In this document: positions 25,223 to 33,198 of the stretch, in pieces
Layout of the letters: every line of letters begins with the position of its first letter
Position numbering within the stretch: position 1 is the first letter of the stretch
Origin: Pseudonocardia sp. TRM90224
Lineage (GTDB): Bacteria; Actinomycetota; Actinomycetes; Mycobacteriales; Pseudonocardiaceae
Direction of reading: 5' to 3'
DNA: 64,000 bases
Assembly: GCF_021245725.1 (NCBI RefSeq)
Contig: NZ_JAJGSX010000029.1
Location: 55,796 to 119,795 of the forward strand
The notes under the pieces: generated by a model
Seen by the model: the letters and a program-made list of their open reading frames with translations, nothing else
Databases searched by the model: none
Told to the model about the DNA's origin: nothing
Made by a program: the position numbers and the translations under genes

Positions 25223-25264
25223 GTTACCGCCGGTAACTTACCACGAGTAACTTACCTCCGGTAG
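25223..25264. promoter_or_regulatory. Triple TetR operator-like repeats
   Basis: Three consecutive 13-base sites of the form TTACC-NNN-GGTAA fill the promoter between the monooxygenase and the TetR gene. The first, at 25223-25237, is a perfect 15-base palindrome (GTTACCGCCGGTAAC). The others, at 25238-25250 and 25252-25264, are degenerate (TTACCACGAGTAA and TTACCTCCGGTAG). They are the obvious binding sites for the divergent TetR regulator, controlling both promoters. Confidence 0.75.
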
Positions 25265-25273
25265 TCTCTCCAC

Positions 25274-25858
25274 GTGGAGACGAAGTCCCCACGCCGCCGG
25301 GTCAGCCGGGCCGAGCGTGAACAGCAGATCCTCGATGCCGCCGTCGCCGTCTTCACCGAGCGCGGATTCCAGAGCGCGTCCATGGACGCCGTCGCCGAGC
25401 GCGTCGGGGTGACCAAGCCGGTCCTCTACACGCACTTCGGGTCGAAGGACGGGCTGCTGCTCGCCTGCATCACGCGCAGCCGGGCCGAGCTGCTGCAGGT
25501 CACCGTCGCCGCGGTGTCCGCGGCAAAGGGGCCCGAGGACGCCCTGCGCAGCGGCATCAAGGCGTTCTTCGACTACCTCGACGCGCAAGGCCCGTCGTGG
25601 ATGCTGCTCTACTCGGAGACGACCGTCGCCGGCGAGGCGCTGGAGAGCATCCGCGCGCAGCAGACCGACTTCATCGCGACGATGCTCGCCGCGCAATCGC
25701 CGCATACCGACCCGGAACGCCTCGACGCGTGGGCGCAGATCATCGTCGGGGCCTGCGAGCGGCTCGCGATCTGGCGCAACGGGCCCCGGACGGTCACGAG
25801 TGAGCAGGCGACGGCGTACCTGATGGACCTGGCGTGGCGAGGGCTGGGCTCGGACTGA
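25274..25858 (+). CDS. TetR/AcrR-family transcriptional regulator
   Basis: 194 residues from a GTG. N-terminal helix-turn-helix EQQILDAAVAVFTERGFQSASMDAVAERVGVTKPVLYTHFGSKDGLL is classical TetR. The remaining all-helical part should bind the inducer. It is divergent from the flavin monooxygenase, and the 71-base gap holds three TTACC-type inverted repeats, so it most likely represses itself and the monooxygenase until a ketone or other substrate appears. Inverted repeat B3 follows 24 bases after its stop. Confidence 0.93.
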   Translation: METKSPRRRVSRAEREQQILDAAVAVFTERGFQSASMDAVAERVGVTKPVLYTHFGSKDGLLLACITRSRAELLQVTVAAVSAAKGPEDALRSGIKAFFDYLDAQGPSWMLLYSETTVAGEALESIRAQQTDFIATMLAAQSPHTDPERLDAWAQIIVGACERLAIWRNGPRTVTSEQATAYLMDLAWRGLGSD

Positions 25859-25882
25859 GCGCGGCCCTGACCGTCCGCACGC

Positions 25883-25941
25883 GAGGGCAGGAAAGCCACT
25901 TTCCTGCCCTGTGAGGGCCGGAAAGTGGCTTTCCTGCCCTC
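25883..25941. repeat. Family B inverted repeat (B3)
   Basis: GAGGGCAGGAAAG-CCA-CTTTCCTGCCCT is followed by GAGGGCCGGAAAG-TGG-CTTTCCTGCCCTC. The same nested palindromes as B1 occur with GGGC/GCCC extensions. It lies between the TetR gene and the siderophore-interacting protein gene, both on the plus strand, where it can terminate the first transcript. Confidence 0.9.
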
Positions 25942-25977
25942 CCCCAGCCGACGGGAGGAGGCCCGCCGGGCAGAATC

Positions 25978-26727
25978 GTGGCCGTGACGACGACGGCGCC
26001 CCGGCTGCTCCAGGTCCGGCGCAGCGCGCGGATCACTCCGCGGATGATCCGCGTGACGCTCAGCGGCGACGAGCTCGCCGGCTTCGGCGGCGACGGACCC
26101 GACCGGCGGATCAAGATGTTCTTCCCCGCGCCAGGGCAGGAGCGGCCCGCGGTGCCGCGGGCGACGTCGGGCGGGCCGCTGTGGCCGGCAGGCGAGGCGC
26201 GGCCGGCGATCCGCACCTACACGGTCAGGCGGTTCGACGCCGCGGCGGGCGAGCTGGACGTCGACTTCGTCCTGCACGAAGGGCACGGGCCGGCCGCGGC
26301 GTGGGCCCGCGACGCGCAGCCCGGCAACTGGGTGGGCGTCTCCGAGCCCGGTGGGCGCTACGAGCCCGACCCGGCGGCGGCGTTCCACCTCGTGATCGGC
26401 GACGAGACCGCGCTGCCGGCCGTCGCGACCGTGCTCGAAGCGCTCCCCTCGGGAGTTCCCGCGTTCGCGTTCCTCGAGGTCGCCGATGCGAGTGAAGAGC
26501 AGGAGCTGCCCGGCTCCGCCGCGGTGCGGTGGGTGCATCGCGGCGACGCCGAGGCCGGTGAGCCGCTCACGGCTGCCGTGCGCGCCGCAGAGCTGCCCGC
26601 CGGAGCCGGGCAGGCGTGGCTCTCCGGCGAGTCGACGTGCGTCAAGGACCTGCGCAAGCACTTGCTCGACGAGCGCGGGTTCGGCCGCCGCGCCGTGTAC
26701 GCGACGGGCTACTGGCGGGCCCGCTAG
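25978..26727 (+). CDS. Siderophore-interacting protein (FAD-dependent ferric reductase)
   Basis: 249 residues from GTG 25978 (a second GTG at 25984 is possible). The N-terminal FAD-binding barrel shows ARITPRMIRVTLSGDELAGF and the RTYTVRRFD motif that holds the flavin. The C-terminal SIP domain shows HLVIGDETALPAVATVLE and AWLSGESTCVKDLRKHLLDERGF. This family reduces ferric siderophores in the cytoplasm using NAD(P)H. No siderophore biosynthesis or transport gene is nearby and no clear iron-box was found upstream. Convergent with the small Cys-rich gene. Confidence 0.92.
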   Translation: MAVTTTAPRLLQVRRSARITPRMIRVTLSGDELAGFGGDGPDRRIKMFFPAPGQERPAVPRATSGGPLWPAGEARPAIRTYTVRRFDAAAGELDVDFVLHEGHGPAAAWARDAQPGNWVGVSEPGGRYEPDPAAAFHLVIGDETALPAVATVLEALPSGVPAFAFLEVADASEEQELPGSAAVRWVHRGDAEAGEPLTAAVRAAELPAGAGQAWLSGESTCVKDLRKHLLDERGFGRRAVYATGYWRAR

Positions 26728-26734
26728 TCAGGTG

Positions 26735-26947
26735 TCAGCAGACCCGGGTGATCTCACAGTTCGTGCTGCACCACCGGCTGCCGTCGGCGCAGTTCCACCA
26801 CTGGCGCAGCCAGTACCGACCTTGCGAGCAGCCGCAGCCGTCGCCGCAGATCTCCCCGGTCGGCAGGCAGTACTGCGCCGCCGCGGCTCTCCTCGGCGCG
26901 ATGCGGTCGAGGAATTGATCGGCGACCCGTTCGATGAGACCCAGCAC
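26735..26947 (-). CDS. Small Cys-rich protein of unknown function
   Basis: 70 residues from GTG 26947, which has a strong AGGGAG ribosome site. The first 25 residues form a charged amphipathic helix (LGLIERVADQFLDRIAPRR). The rest holds eight cysteines in 45 residues (QYCLPTGEICGDGCGCSQGR; WWNCADGSRWCSTNCEITRVC). There is no signal peptide. The leader-plus-Cys-rich-core shape resembles ribosomally made peptide precursors or small metal-binding proteins, but no modifying enzyme is next to it. It lies 68 bases downstream of the MazF-like gene on the same strand. I do not recognise a characterised family. Confidence 0.6.
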   Translation of the reverse strand: MLGLIERVADQFLDRIAPRRAAAAQYCLPTGEICGDGCGCSQGRYWLRQWWNCADGSRWCSTNCEITRVC

Positions 26948-27015
26948 GGTAAGCTCCCTGACCTGGTTGAGGTAAGAAAGCTAACCGGATGTGAGCGGGA
27001 AAACAACCGCCGATC

Positions 27016-27438
27016 TCACGACCAGCCGAAGCGCCTGCGCAGCTCGTGCGCCACGCGCTCGAACCGGTCGAGGTCGAGCACGGCACCTTCCCTGCGGATG
27101 CCGTGCTCCGCGACCTCCAGCACGCGGTCCAGCCGCACGAACGACTCACGTCCCTCGCGGTCCCACACCCCGGTCCCGACGGACATCCAGTCGCGGTCGT
27201 CGGCCCGCTCGTGCTGGCTGGAGAGCATCAGCCCGAGCAGTGCCCCGCCGCCACGGCCGACGACGAGCAGCGGCCGGTCCTTGCCCCTGCCGTCGCCCTC
27301 CTCGTACGGCACCCAGGCCCAGACGATCTCGCCGGGGTCGGCGGCGCCGTCGAGGTCAGGCGCGTAGACGATCGCCCGCGCCCGCTCCGCGGTCGGCGCA
27401 CTCGTGACCGCGCCGTTGACCGGGCCGCTGCCCGTCAC
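27016..27438 (-). CDS. PemK/MazF-like protein
   Basis: 140 residues from a GTG that overlaps the acyl-CoA dehydrogenase stop by four bases. GEIVWAWVPYEEGDGRGKDRPLLVV is the SH3-like start of PemK/MazF endoribonucleases (usual consensus G-x-I-W-x-V-x-F...R-P-V-L-V-V), and RLDRVLEVAEHGI corresponds to the conserved Leu-Asp region near the end. No antitoxin gene is adjacent; instead it is coupled to a fatty-acid gene. It may be a domesticated MazF-like protein rather than an active toxin. Residues 1-25 form an extra N-terminal stretch with no clear homology. Confidence 0.72.
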   Translation of the reverse strand: MTGSGPVNGAVTSAPTAERARAIVYAPDLDGAADPGEIVWAWVPYEEGDGRGKDRPLLVVGRGGGALLGLMLSSQHERADDRDWMSVGTGVWDREGRESFVRLDRVLEVAEHGIRREGAVLDLDRFERVAHELRRRFGWS

Positions 27439-28577
27439 AGGCCCAGCAGCTTCGTGATGATCTCGTTCATGATCTCCGTGGTACCGCCGCCGATGCCCAG
27501 GATCCGCGCGTCGCGGTAGTGCCGCTCGACCTCGTGCTCGCGCATGTAGCCCATCCCACCGAGCAGCTGGACGCACTCGTGCACGACGGTGTCACAGGCC
27601 CGCACAGCGGTGTTCTTCGCCATCGCGGTCTGCATCAGCATGTCCTCGCCGGCGAGCCAGCGAGCGGCGACCGACCGCGTGTAGGTGCGCGCGACGTCGA
27701 TCTCGCGAGCCATCTCGGCCATCTTGTGCCGCACGACCTGCCGGCTCACGAGCGGCCGGCCGAACGTCTCGCGCTGCCGCACCCAGTCGAGGGTCAGGTC
27801 GAAGCAGCGTTGGGCCGTCGCGTGGGCCTGCACGGCGAGCGAGATCCGCTCCGCCTGGAACTGCTGCGCGATCTGCACGAACCCGGTGCCCTCCGCGCCG
27901 ACGAGGTTCGCCGCCGGCACCCGCACGCCGTCGAACGACAGCTCGGCGGTGTCGGAGCAGAGCCAGCCCATCTTCTCCAGCTTGCGCGAGACGGTGAACC
28001 CCGGCCGGCCCTTCTCGATCACCAGGAGCGAGACCCCGCCGTGGCCGCCGCCGCCGGTGCGCACCGCCGTCGTCACGAAGTCGGCCCGCACCCCGGAGGT
28101 GATGTAGAGCTTCGCGCCGTCGACGACGTACTCGTCGCCGTCGCGCACCGCACGGGTGCGCAGGCCCGCGACGTCCGATCCGCCGCCCGGTTCCGTGATG
28201 CCGAGCGCGCCGATCATCTCCCCGGCCAGCGTCGGCCGGACGAACCGGTCGACCAGGTCCGCGTTCCCCGAGGCCACGATGTGCGGCAGCGCGATGCCGT
28301 GCGTCATCAGCGCGGCGATCAGCCCGCCGGAGCCGCCCGAGAGCAGGATCTGCTCGGCGACGACGAAACCGTCGATGGGGTCGCCGCCCCCGCCGCCGAC
28401 CGCTTCGGGGAAGCCCGCGCCGAGCAACCCGACGGCCGCGGCCTTCTTGTGCAGCTCGCGCGGCACCTCGCCGGCCCGCTCCCACCCGTCGAGGTGCGGC
28501 CCGATCTCCCGCTCGGTGAACTCGGCGACCAGCGCGCGCAGCGCCTGCCGCTCGTCGGTGCGCCACGGGTCGCTCAT
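27435..28577 (-). CDS. Acyl-CoA dehydrogenase
   Basis: 380 residues. Conserved family stretches: MIGALGITEPGGGSDVAGLRTRA, which contacts substrate and FAD, KLYITSGVRADF, QFQAERISLAVQAHATAQRCFDLTLDWVRQRETFGRPL, and CVQLLGGMGYMREHEVERHYRDARILGIGGGTTEIM, the C-terminal signature with the Tyr/Arg pair. FAD-dependent alpha,beta-dehydrogenation of an acyl-CoA is expected. Overlaps the thiolase-like gene upstream (ATGA) and the MazF-like gene downstream (GTGA), so it is the middle of a three-gene operon. Chain-length specificity is unknown. Confidence 0.95.
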   Translation of the reverse strand: MSDPWRTDERQALRALVAEFTEREIGPHLDGWERAGEVPRELHKKAAAVGLLGAGFPEAVGGGGGDPIDGFVVAEQILLSGGSGGLIAALMTHGIALPHIVASGNADLVDRFVRPTLAGEMIGALGITEPGGGSDVAGLRTRAVRDGDEYVVDGAKLYITSGVRADFVTTAVRTGGGGHGGVSLLVIEKGRPGFTVSRKLEKMGWLCSDTAELSFDGVRVPAANLVGAEGTGFVQIAQQFQAERISLAVQAHATAQRCFDLTLDWVRQRETFGRPLVSRQVVRHKMAEMAREIDVARTYTRSVAARWLAGEDMLMQTAMAKNTAVRACDTVVHECVQLLGGMGYMREHEVERHYRDARILGIGGGTTEIMNEIITKLLGL

Positions 28578-30085
28578 GTGCCCTCCACCAGGACGTGCTC
28601 ATCCTTCCGAACGACCCGCGCCACGGATCCGACGATCTCCCTCGCGGTACCGCCGCGGTGCAACGACAACGCGCGGGCGGCGGCCGCGTCGCCAGGCGGG
28701 GTGGCGGCCGCGAACCGGCCGCCCTCGGCCGTGCGCGCCACCATGAAGCCCTGCGTCGCCGCACCGTCGCGACCGTGCTCGACGGTGGCCGCCTCGATCG
28801 TCACGTCGGCGATGTCCGGCACCGGGACGAGCGGCGGTGCGGCGCCCGCGGTGTCGCGCGGCTCCGGGTCGCCGCGGTAGTCGCGCGGCGAGCGCGAGAG
28901 CAGCAGCGCGTGCTGCGAGGTCAGGAACCCGCCGTTGCCGTGCACGAGCGCGAGGCCCGCGCCGGCCCGCAGCTTCTGGGTGACGGCGACGAGCGCGTGC
29001 AGCGTGTAGCTGGAGAGCGGCCCGCCGAACGCGTTGTGGCCGCCGGTCACGCCGGCCACCGCGGCGACGGGCAGTCCCAGGTGGTGCGCCACCAGCTCGG
29101 GGACGATCGGGAAGCAGCTGTAGACGTCGATCGCGTCCAGCTCGGCCGGGTCGACCCCCGCGAGGCAGCGGTCGCGCGCGTCGGCGAGGGCGTCGGAGCG
29201 GGCCAGCGACGGCCTGGCCAGCACGTCCCTGCTGTCCTTGGCGCCGGCCCCGCCGACGACGTGCACGATCCGGTCGTCCGGCACGCCGAGCTCCCGCGCG
29301 GCCGCGAGCGAGGTGACGAGCACCGCGGCGGCCTGGTCGACGTGCGGCATCGCGTTCATCGCCAGCGGGTAGGGCTCGCACACCATCCGGTTGCCCGGCC
29401 CCGGCTCCCCCACCTCGGCCGCGGTGCGCACCTCGGGGTTCCACGCCGCCGGGTTCAACGCCGCGACCTGCGTGAACGCCGCATACAGCTGCGCCGAGCG
29501 GGCAGCGGCGGCGGCCGGGGAGAGCCCGACGGCGTGCCGGTGCGCCGAATGGAACAGCGGGTAGACCCGCGTCGGGAACAGCAGCCCGGCCTGCCCCGAC
29601 GGGAGGTCGCGCAGCGACGGGTCGAAGGCCGGCGGCCCGCCCGGCTCGGCGCTCCAGCCTGCGTCGACGGGGTCGATGCCGGCCTTGCGCAGCACCCCGA
29701 TCGACGCCTGCGCCTCCCCGCCGGCGACGAGCGCCACCCGCGACTCCCCGGCGGCGATCCGCGCTGCCGCCTGCTCCAGCAGGACGGCCGGCCACTGGCC
29801 ACCGACCGTGCTGCCGTGCGTGTGCCGCGGCGTGGCCCCGACATGCGCGGCGATCCGGCCGGCGAGGTCGTCGTACGCCCAGCTCATGACGTGCACGGTG
29901 GCGATCGAGTCGAGGGCGCCGAGCAGGCTGCCAACACCGGAGTCGCCAGCACCCGAGTCGGCCGCCGCGGCTGCGACGGCGTCGAGGACGAGCGCCGCGG
30001 GCTCGCGGGCCGCCGCCGGGTCGCGCTCCCGGTTGCCGCGCACCTGCCCGACCCCGACCAGCACCGGTGTCAGATCGTCTTCCAC
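28574..30085 (-). CDS. Thiolase-like acetyl-CoA acetyltransferase homologue
   Basis: 503 residues from GTG 30085. It shows the condensing-enzyme fold: LTPVLVGVGQVRGNRERDPAAAREP at the start, GESRVALVAGGEAQAS, DAIDVYSCFPIVPELVAHHLGL with a Cys in the C-terminal half, and GVTGGHNAFGGPLSSYTLHAL, which carries the catalytic His. A C-terminal extension (beta-rich, about 90 residues) follows, as in the long thiolase-like proteins of actinobacteria. The usual nucleophilic Cys of biosynthetic thiolases is not seen in the N-terminal half (GSTVGGQWPAVLLEQAA instead), so activity may differ. First gene of the operon with the acyl-CoA dehydrogenase. Confidence 0.85.
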   Translation of the reverse strand: MEDDLTPVLVGVGQVRGNRERDPAAAREPAALVLDAVAAAAADSGAGDSGVGSLLGALDSIATVHVMSWAYDDLAGRIAAHVGATPRHTHGSTVGGQWPAVLLEQAAARIAAGESRVALVAGGEAQASIGVLRKAGIDPVDAGWSAEPGGPPAFDPSLRDLPSGQAGLLFPTRVYPLFHSAHRHAVGLSPAAAAARSAQLYAAFTQVAALNPAAWNPEVRTAAEVGEPGPGNRMVCEPYPLAMNAMPHVDQAAAVLVTSLAAARELGVPDDRIVHVVGGAGAKDSRDVLARPSLARSDALADARDRCLAGVDPAELDAIDVYSCFPIVPELVAHHLGLPVAAVAGVTGGHNAFGGPLSSYTLHALVAVTQKLRAGAGLALVHGNGGFLTSQHALLLSRSPRDYRGDPEPRDTAGAAPPLVPVPDIADVTIEAATVEHGRDGAATQGFMVARTAEGGRFAAATPPGDAAAARALSLHRGGTAREIVGSVARVVRKDEHVLVEGT

Positions 30086-30113
30086 CTCGCCGACGGTAAT
30101 ACCCAGGGCGTTT

Positions 30114-30770
30114 TCACGTGACCTTGGCGGACGGGCCGACGTGCTCGTCCAGCCATTCGACGAGCGGCCGCGCGGCGCGCCACGCACCGGCGACGCGGGC
30201 CAGCGGCTCGGGGGTGCCGAGCCACGACCCGGCCGGCCAGCTGCGCCCGACGTGCAGGGCGCGCAGCCGGAGCAGGTCCATCCGCGGGTGCTCACCCTGG
30301 AACCCCTTCGGCCGGCTGACCAGCCGCGGGACATCGCCCAGCGCGAGCCCGGCCGCCGCCACCGCGGCGAGCACGTCCGGCAGCGCCGCACCGGCGTCCT
30401 GCACGACCGCCGCCCGGAATCGGCGCAGCTGCGCCGCGTCGAACAGGTAGTGCCCGACCCTGACCGTGAGCGCCGTGGCGGAGAGCACGACGCTGCGCTC
30501 GGTGCCCTCGGGTGTGTTGCCGACCGCGCCGGTGTCGAGGCGCAACGGCGGCCCGGCCGGCCGGAACCGCCGGTCGATGTACGGGCGCAGGATCCGCAAC
30601 GCGCCGAACTCCCCTTCCAGCGCGCCGGCCATCGCGACCAGCGGCGCCCGCACCGCCGCTGCGTAACGATGGCGGTTGGCCACCCAGAACTCCTTCGTGT
30701 TGTCCTCGGCGAGCTCGGCGAAGAACGTGGTGGCGTCGGCCGGCCACCCGGTGAAGACGGACATGCTCAT
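30114..30770 (-). CDS. DUF2461 domain protein
   Basis: 218 residues from ATG 30770. The DUF2461 start is clear (FTGWPADATTFFAELAEDNTKEFWVANRHRY), as are ILRPYIDRRFRPAGPPLRLDTGAV and LRRFRAAVVQDAGAALPDVL. The family is widespread and uncharacterised. It ends 28 bases before the thiolase-like gene on the same strand and is divergent from the response regulator, with a perfect 18-base palindrome (30834-30851) between them. Confidence 0.85.
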   Translation of the reverse strand: MSMSVFTGWPADATTFFAELAEDNTKEFWVANRHRYAAAVRAPLVAMAGALEGEFGALRILRPYIDRRFRPAGPPLRLDTGAVGNTPEGTERSVVLSATALTVRVGHYLFDAAQLRRFRAAVVQDAGAALPDVLAAVAAAGLALGDVPRLVSRPKGFQGEHPRMDLLRLRALHVGRSWPAGSWLGTPEPLARVAGAWRAARPLVEWLDEHVGPSAKVT

Positions 30771-30833
30771 CAAAACCCCTCCATCCGTGGTTGTCGGGGC
30801 TTTGACGGCGCCCGCGGCCGGGCGGTTCCACAT

Positions 30834-30851
30834 CGTTCGCACTTGCGAACG
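30834..30851. promoter_or_regulatory. Palindromic candidate operator
   Basis: CGTTCGCA-CT-TGCGAACG is a perfect inverted repeat with eight-base arms, followed by a further GTTC. It lies 63 bases before the DUF2461 start and 65 bases before the response-regulator start. A sequence like this is usually a dimeric regulator site; the binding protein is not known. Confidence 0.55.
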
Positions 30852-30916
30852 CGTTCACAGCCGGCGCACAGGTGGCACCCATCCGTGGCCCATCCACGCG
30901 CGCGAGGCTGGCTAGC

Positions 30917-31660
30917 ATGTTCCCGGTGAGTGAGCAGGCAGGCGCCCTGCGTCGACCCGACGGCAGCCCGCTGCGCGTGCTCGTCGTCGACGACGAGGCC
31001 ACGCTGGCCGACCTGCTCTCGATGGCGCTGCGCTACGAGGGCTGGGAGGTCCGCAGCGCCGGCGACGGGCTGACGGCGCTGCGCGCGGCGCGCGAGTTCC
31101 GGCCCGACGCCGTGGTGCTCGACGTGATGCTCCCCGACCTCGACGGCCTGGAGGTGCTGCGCCGGCTCCGCGACGAGACGCCCGAGGTGCCGGTGCTCTT
31201 CCTGACCGCGCGCGACGCCGTCGAGGACCGGATCGCCGGGCTCACCGCGGGCGGCGACGACTACGTGACGAAGCCGTTCTCGCTGGAGGAGCTGGTCGCG
31301 CGGCTGCGCGGGCTGCTGCGCCGCTCCGGCATGGCGGCGGCCGCCCGGCAGGGCCCGCAGCTCGTCGTCGGCGACCTGGAGCTGGACGAGGACAGCCGCG
31401 AGGTGCTGCGCGGCGACGAGCTGATCGAGCTCACCACCACCGAGTTCGAGCTGCTGCGCTACCTCATGCGCAACCCGAAGCGGGTGCTGTCGAAGGCGCA
31501 GATCCTCGACCGGGTGTGGAACTACGACTTCGGCGGCCAGTCCAACGTCGTCGAGCTCTACATCTCCTACCTGCGCAAGAAGATCGACGCCGGGCGCCCG
31601 CCGATGATCCACACCATCCGCGGGGCCGGGTACGTCCTCAAGCCGGCCGCGCCCGAGTGA
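30917..31660 (+). CDS. OmpR/PhoB-family response regulator
   Basis: 247 residues from ATG 30917. Receiver domain: LRVLVVDDEATLADLLSMAL (acidic pair), VVLDVMLPDLDGLEVLRRL (phosphorylated Asp), LFLTARDAVEDRI and DDYVTKPFSLEELVARL (Lys). The C-terminal winged helix has LTTTEFELLRYLMRNPKRVLSKAQIL and VVELYISYLRKKID. It resembles the actinobacterial TrcR/PrrA-like regulators. The kinase gene overlaps its stop by four bases. It precedes the GT39/GT2 gene cluster, so envelope glycan genes may be its targets; that is inference from position. Confidence 0.95.
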   Translation: MFPVSEQAGALRRPDGSPLRVLVVDDEATLADLLSMALRYEGWEVRSAGDGLTALRAAREFRPDAVVLDVMLPDLDGLEVLRRLRDETPEVPVLFLTARDAVEDRIAGLTAGGDDYVTKPFSLEELVARLRGLLRRSGMAAAARQGPQLVVGDLELDEDSREVLRGDELIELTTTEFELLRYLMRNPKRVLSKAQILDRVWNYDFGGQSNVVELYISYLRKKIDAGRPPMIHTIRGAGYVLKPAAPE

Positions 31661-33063
31661 GCCCGTTGCGGAGCCGGTCGCTGCGCACCCGCCTGCTCGC
31701 GACCGTCCTGCTGCTGCTCGCGGTGGCCGCAGCGGTGATCACCGTCGTGACGGCCCTGATGTTGCGCGGGTTCCTCTACGGCAAGCTCGACGACGACCTG
31801 CGGACGGAGAGCAGGATCCAGTTGCTCGCCCTCCCCGGAATGCCGGCGCCGTCGATATCGGCCAAGGACAAACCGCCCGGCACGCTCGTCGCGCTCGTGC
31901 ACAACGGTCAGGTCGTGGCTGCCGGGGTGAACTCGCGCGATGGCGACGTGATCGTGCCACCCGAGGAGTTCGCGGACATCGTCGCGGTACGCGTGGGCGC
32001 ACCGCCCGTCACCGTCGACCTCGGCCCGCTCGGCGTGTACCGGATGAACGGTGCCCCTGGCCGGTTCGCAGGCGACGTCGTCGTGACGGGGCTACCGGAG
32101 CGCCGGCTCCAGGAAACCGTGACGCGGCTGGTCACGACCGAGCTTGCGGTCTCGGCCCTGGTGCTGGTCGGGGCCGGGGTGGCGGGCACGATCGTCGTGC
32201 GCCGCGAGCTGCGCCCGCTGGAGCGGGTGGCCGCGACAGCCGCGGGCGTCACGGATCTGCCACTGGATCGCGGTGAGGTGTCGCTCGTCGAGCGTGTGCC
32301 CGACGCCGACCCGCACACGGAGGTCGGGCAGGTCGGCGCGGCGCTCAACCGGATGCTCGACCACGTCGAGGGGGCGCTCTCCGCCCGGCACGACAGCGAG
32401 ACGCAGCTGCGCCAGTTCATCGCCGACGCGAGCCACGAGCTGCGCACGCCGCTGGCCGCGATCCGCGGGTACACCGAGCTGACGTTGCGGGGGCCGTTGC
32501 CGCCGGACGCGGAGTACGCGCTGGCCAGGATCGCGTCGCAGGGCGAGCGGATGACGACCCTCGTCGAGGACCTGTTGCTGCTGGCGAGGCTCGACGCCGG
32601 GCGCCCGCTCGAACGCAAGCCGGTCGACCTCACCCGGCTGGTGCTCGACGCCGTCAACGACGCGCGGGTCGCGGGGCCCGAGCACCGCTGGTCGCTGGAC
32701 CTGCCGGAGGTGCCGGTCGCGGTCACGGGCGACCCGAGCCGGCTCGCGCAGGTGCTCGCCAACCTGCTCGCGAACGCCCGCACGCACACGCCGGCCGGCA
32801 TCCCCGTCACCGTGACGCTCTCCGAGACGGCGAGCGGCGGCGCGCGCCTCACGGTCGTCGACGAGGGCCCCGGCATCGCTGCCGACCTGCTGCCGCACGT
32901 GTTCGAGCGGTTCGCGCGCGGCTCGACGTCGCGCTCGCGCGACAACGGCAGCACCGGCCTCGGTCTCGCGATCGTCGACGCCGTGGTCACGGCGCACGAC
33001 GGCACCGTCCGCGTCGCCAGCGGCCCCGGCCGCACCACCTTCACCGTCGACCTGCCCGCGTAA
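31657..33063 (+). CDS. Membrane sensor histidine kinase
   Basis: 468 residues from GTG 31657. First membrane helix around residues 10-33 (LLATVLLLLAVAAAVITVVTAL), an extracytoplasmic sensor of about 120 residues, a second helix (ELAVSALVLVGAGVAGTIVV), then HAMP. The dimerisation helix has FIADASHELRTPLAAIRGYTEL, with the phosphorylated His near residue 260. ATPase boxes: QVLANLLANARTHTPAGI (N), VVDEGPGI (G1), FERFARG (F), STGLGLAIV (G2). It forms a pair with the preceding response regulator. The stop codon lies at the very edge of repeat A2. The signal is unknown. Confidence 0.95.
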   Translation: MSPLRSRSLRTRLLATVLLLLAVAAAVITVVTALMLRGFLYGKLDDDLRTESRIQLLALPGMPAPSISAKDKPPGTLVALVHNGQVVAAGVNSRDGDVIVPPEEFADIVAVRVGAPPVTVDLGPLGVYRMNGAPGRFAGDVVVTGLPERRLQETVTRLVTTELAVSALVLVGAGVAGTIVVRRELRPLERVAATAAGVTDLPLDRGEVSLVERVPDADPHTEVGQVGAALNRMLDHVEGALSARHDSETQLRQFIADASHELRTPLAAIRGYTELTLRGPLPPDAEYALARIASQGERMTTLVEDLLLLARLDAGRPLERKPVDLTRLVLDAVNDARVAGPEHRWSLDLPEVPVAVTGDPSRLAQVLANLLANARTHTPAGIPVTVTLSETASGGARLTVVDEGPGIAADLLPHVFERFARGSTSRSRDNGSTGLGLAIVDAVVTAHDGTVRVASGPGRTTFTVDLPA

Positions 33064-33131
33064 CTTCCCCACCGTTTTGCCAACCTGCACGGCCTTTTGG
33101 GTGTGCAGGTTGGCAAAACGGTGGGGAACTT
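33062..33131. repeat. Family A inverted repeat (A2)
   Basis: The perfect stem runs 33065-33090 against 33103-33128, 26 bases with a 12-base loop (GGCCTTTTGGGT). The histidine-kinase stop codon (33061-33063) touches its left end. It lies between the kinase and the first GT39 gene, both on the plus strand. A GTG inside the right arm is in frame with the GT39 gene but is not a credible start. Confidence 0.92.
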
Positions 33132-33198
33132 CGGCTCACAGGGTGCGCACAGGTCGGGCATCGGGGGCGCACAGCGGCGCGCTCCACCCTCGGTCAGC

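Noticed and set aside
33097..33198. Upstream GTG start for the first GT39 protein, giving an N-terminus MGVQVGKTVGNFGS.
   Set aside because: These residues come from inverted repeat A2, not from the GT39 family; GTG 33199 fits better.
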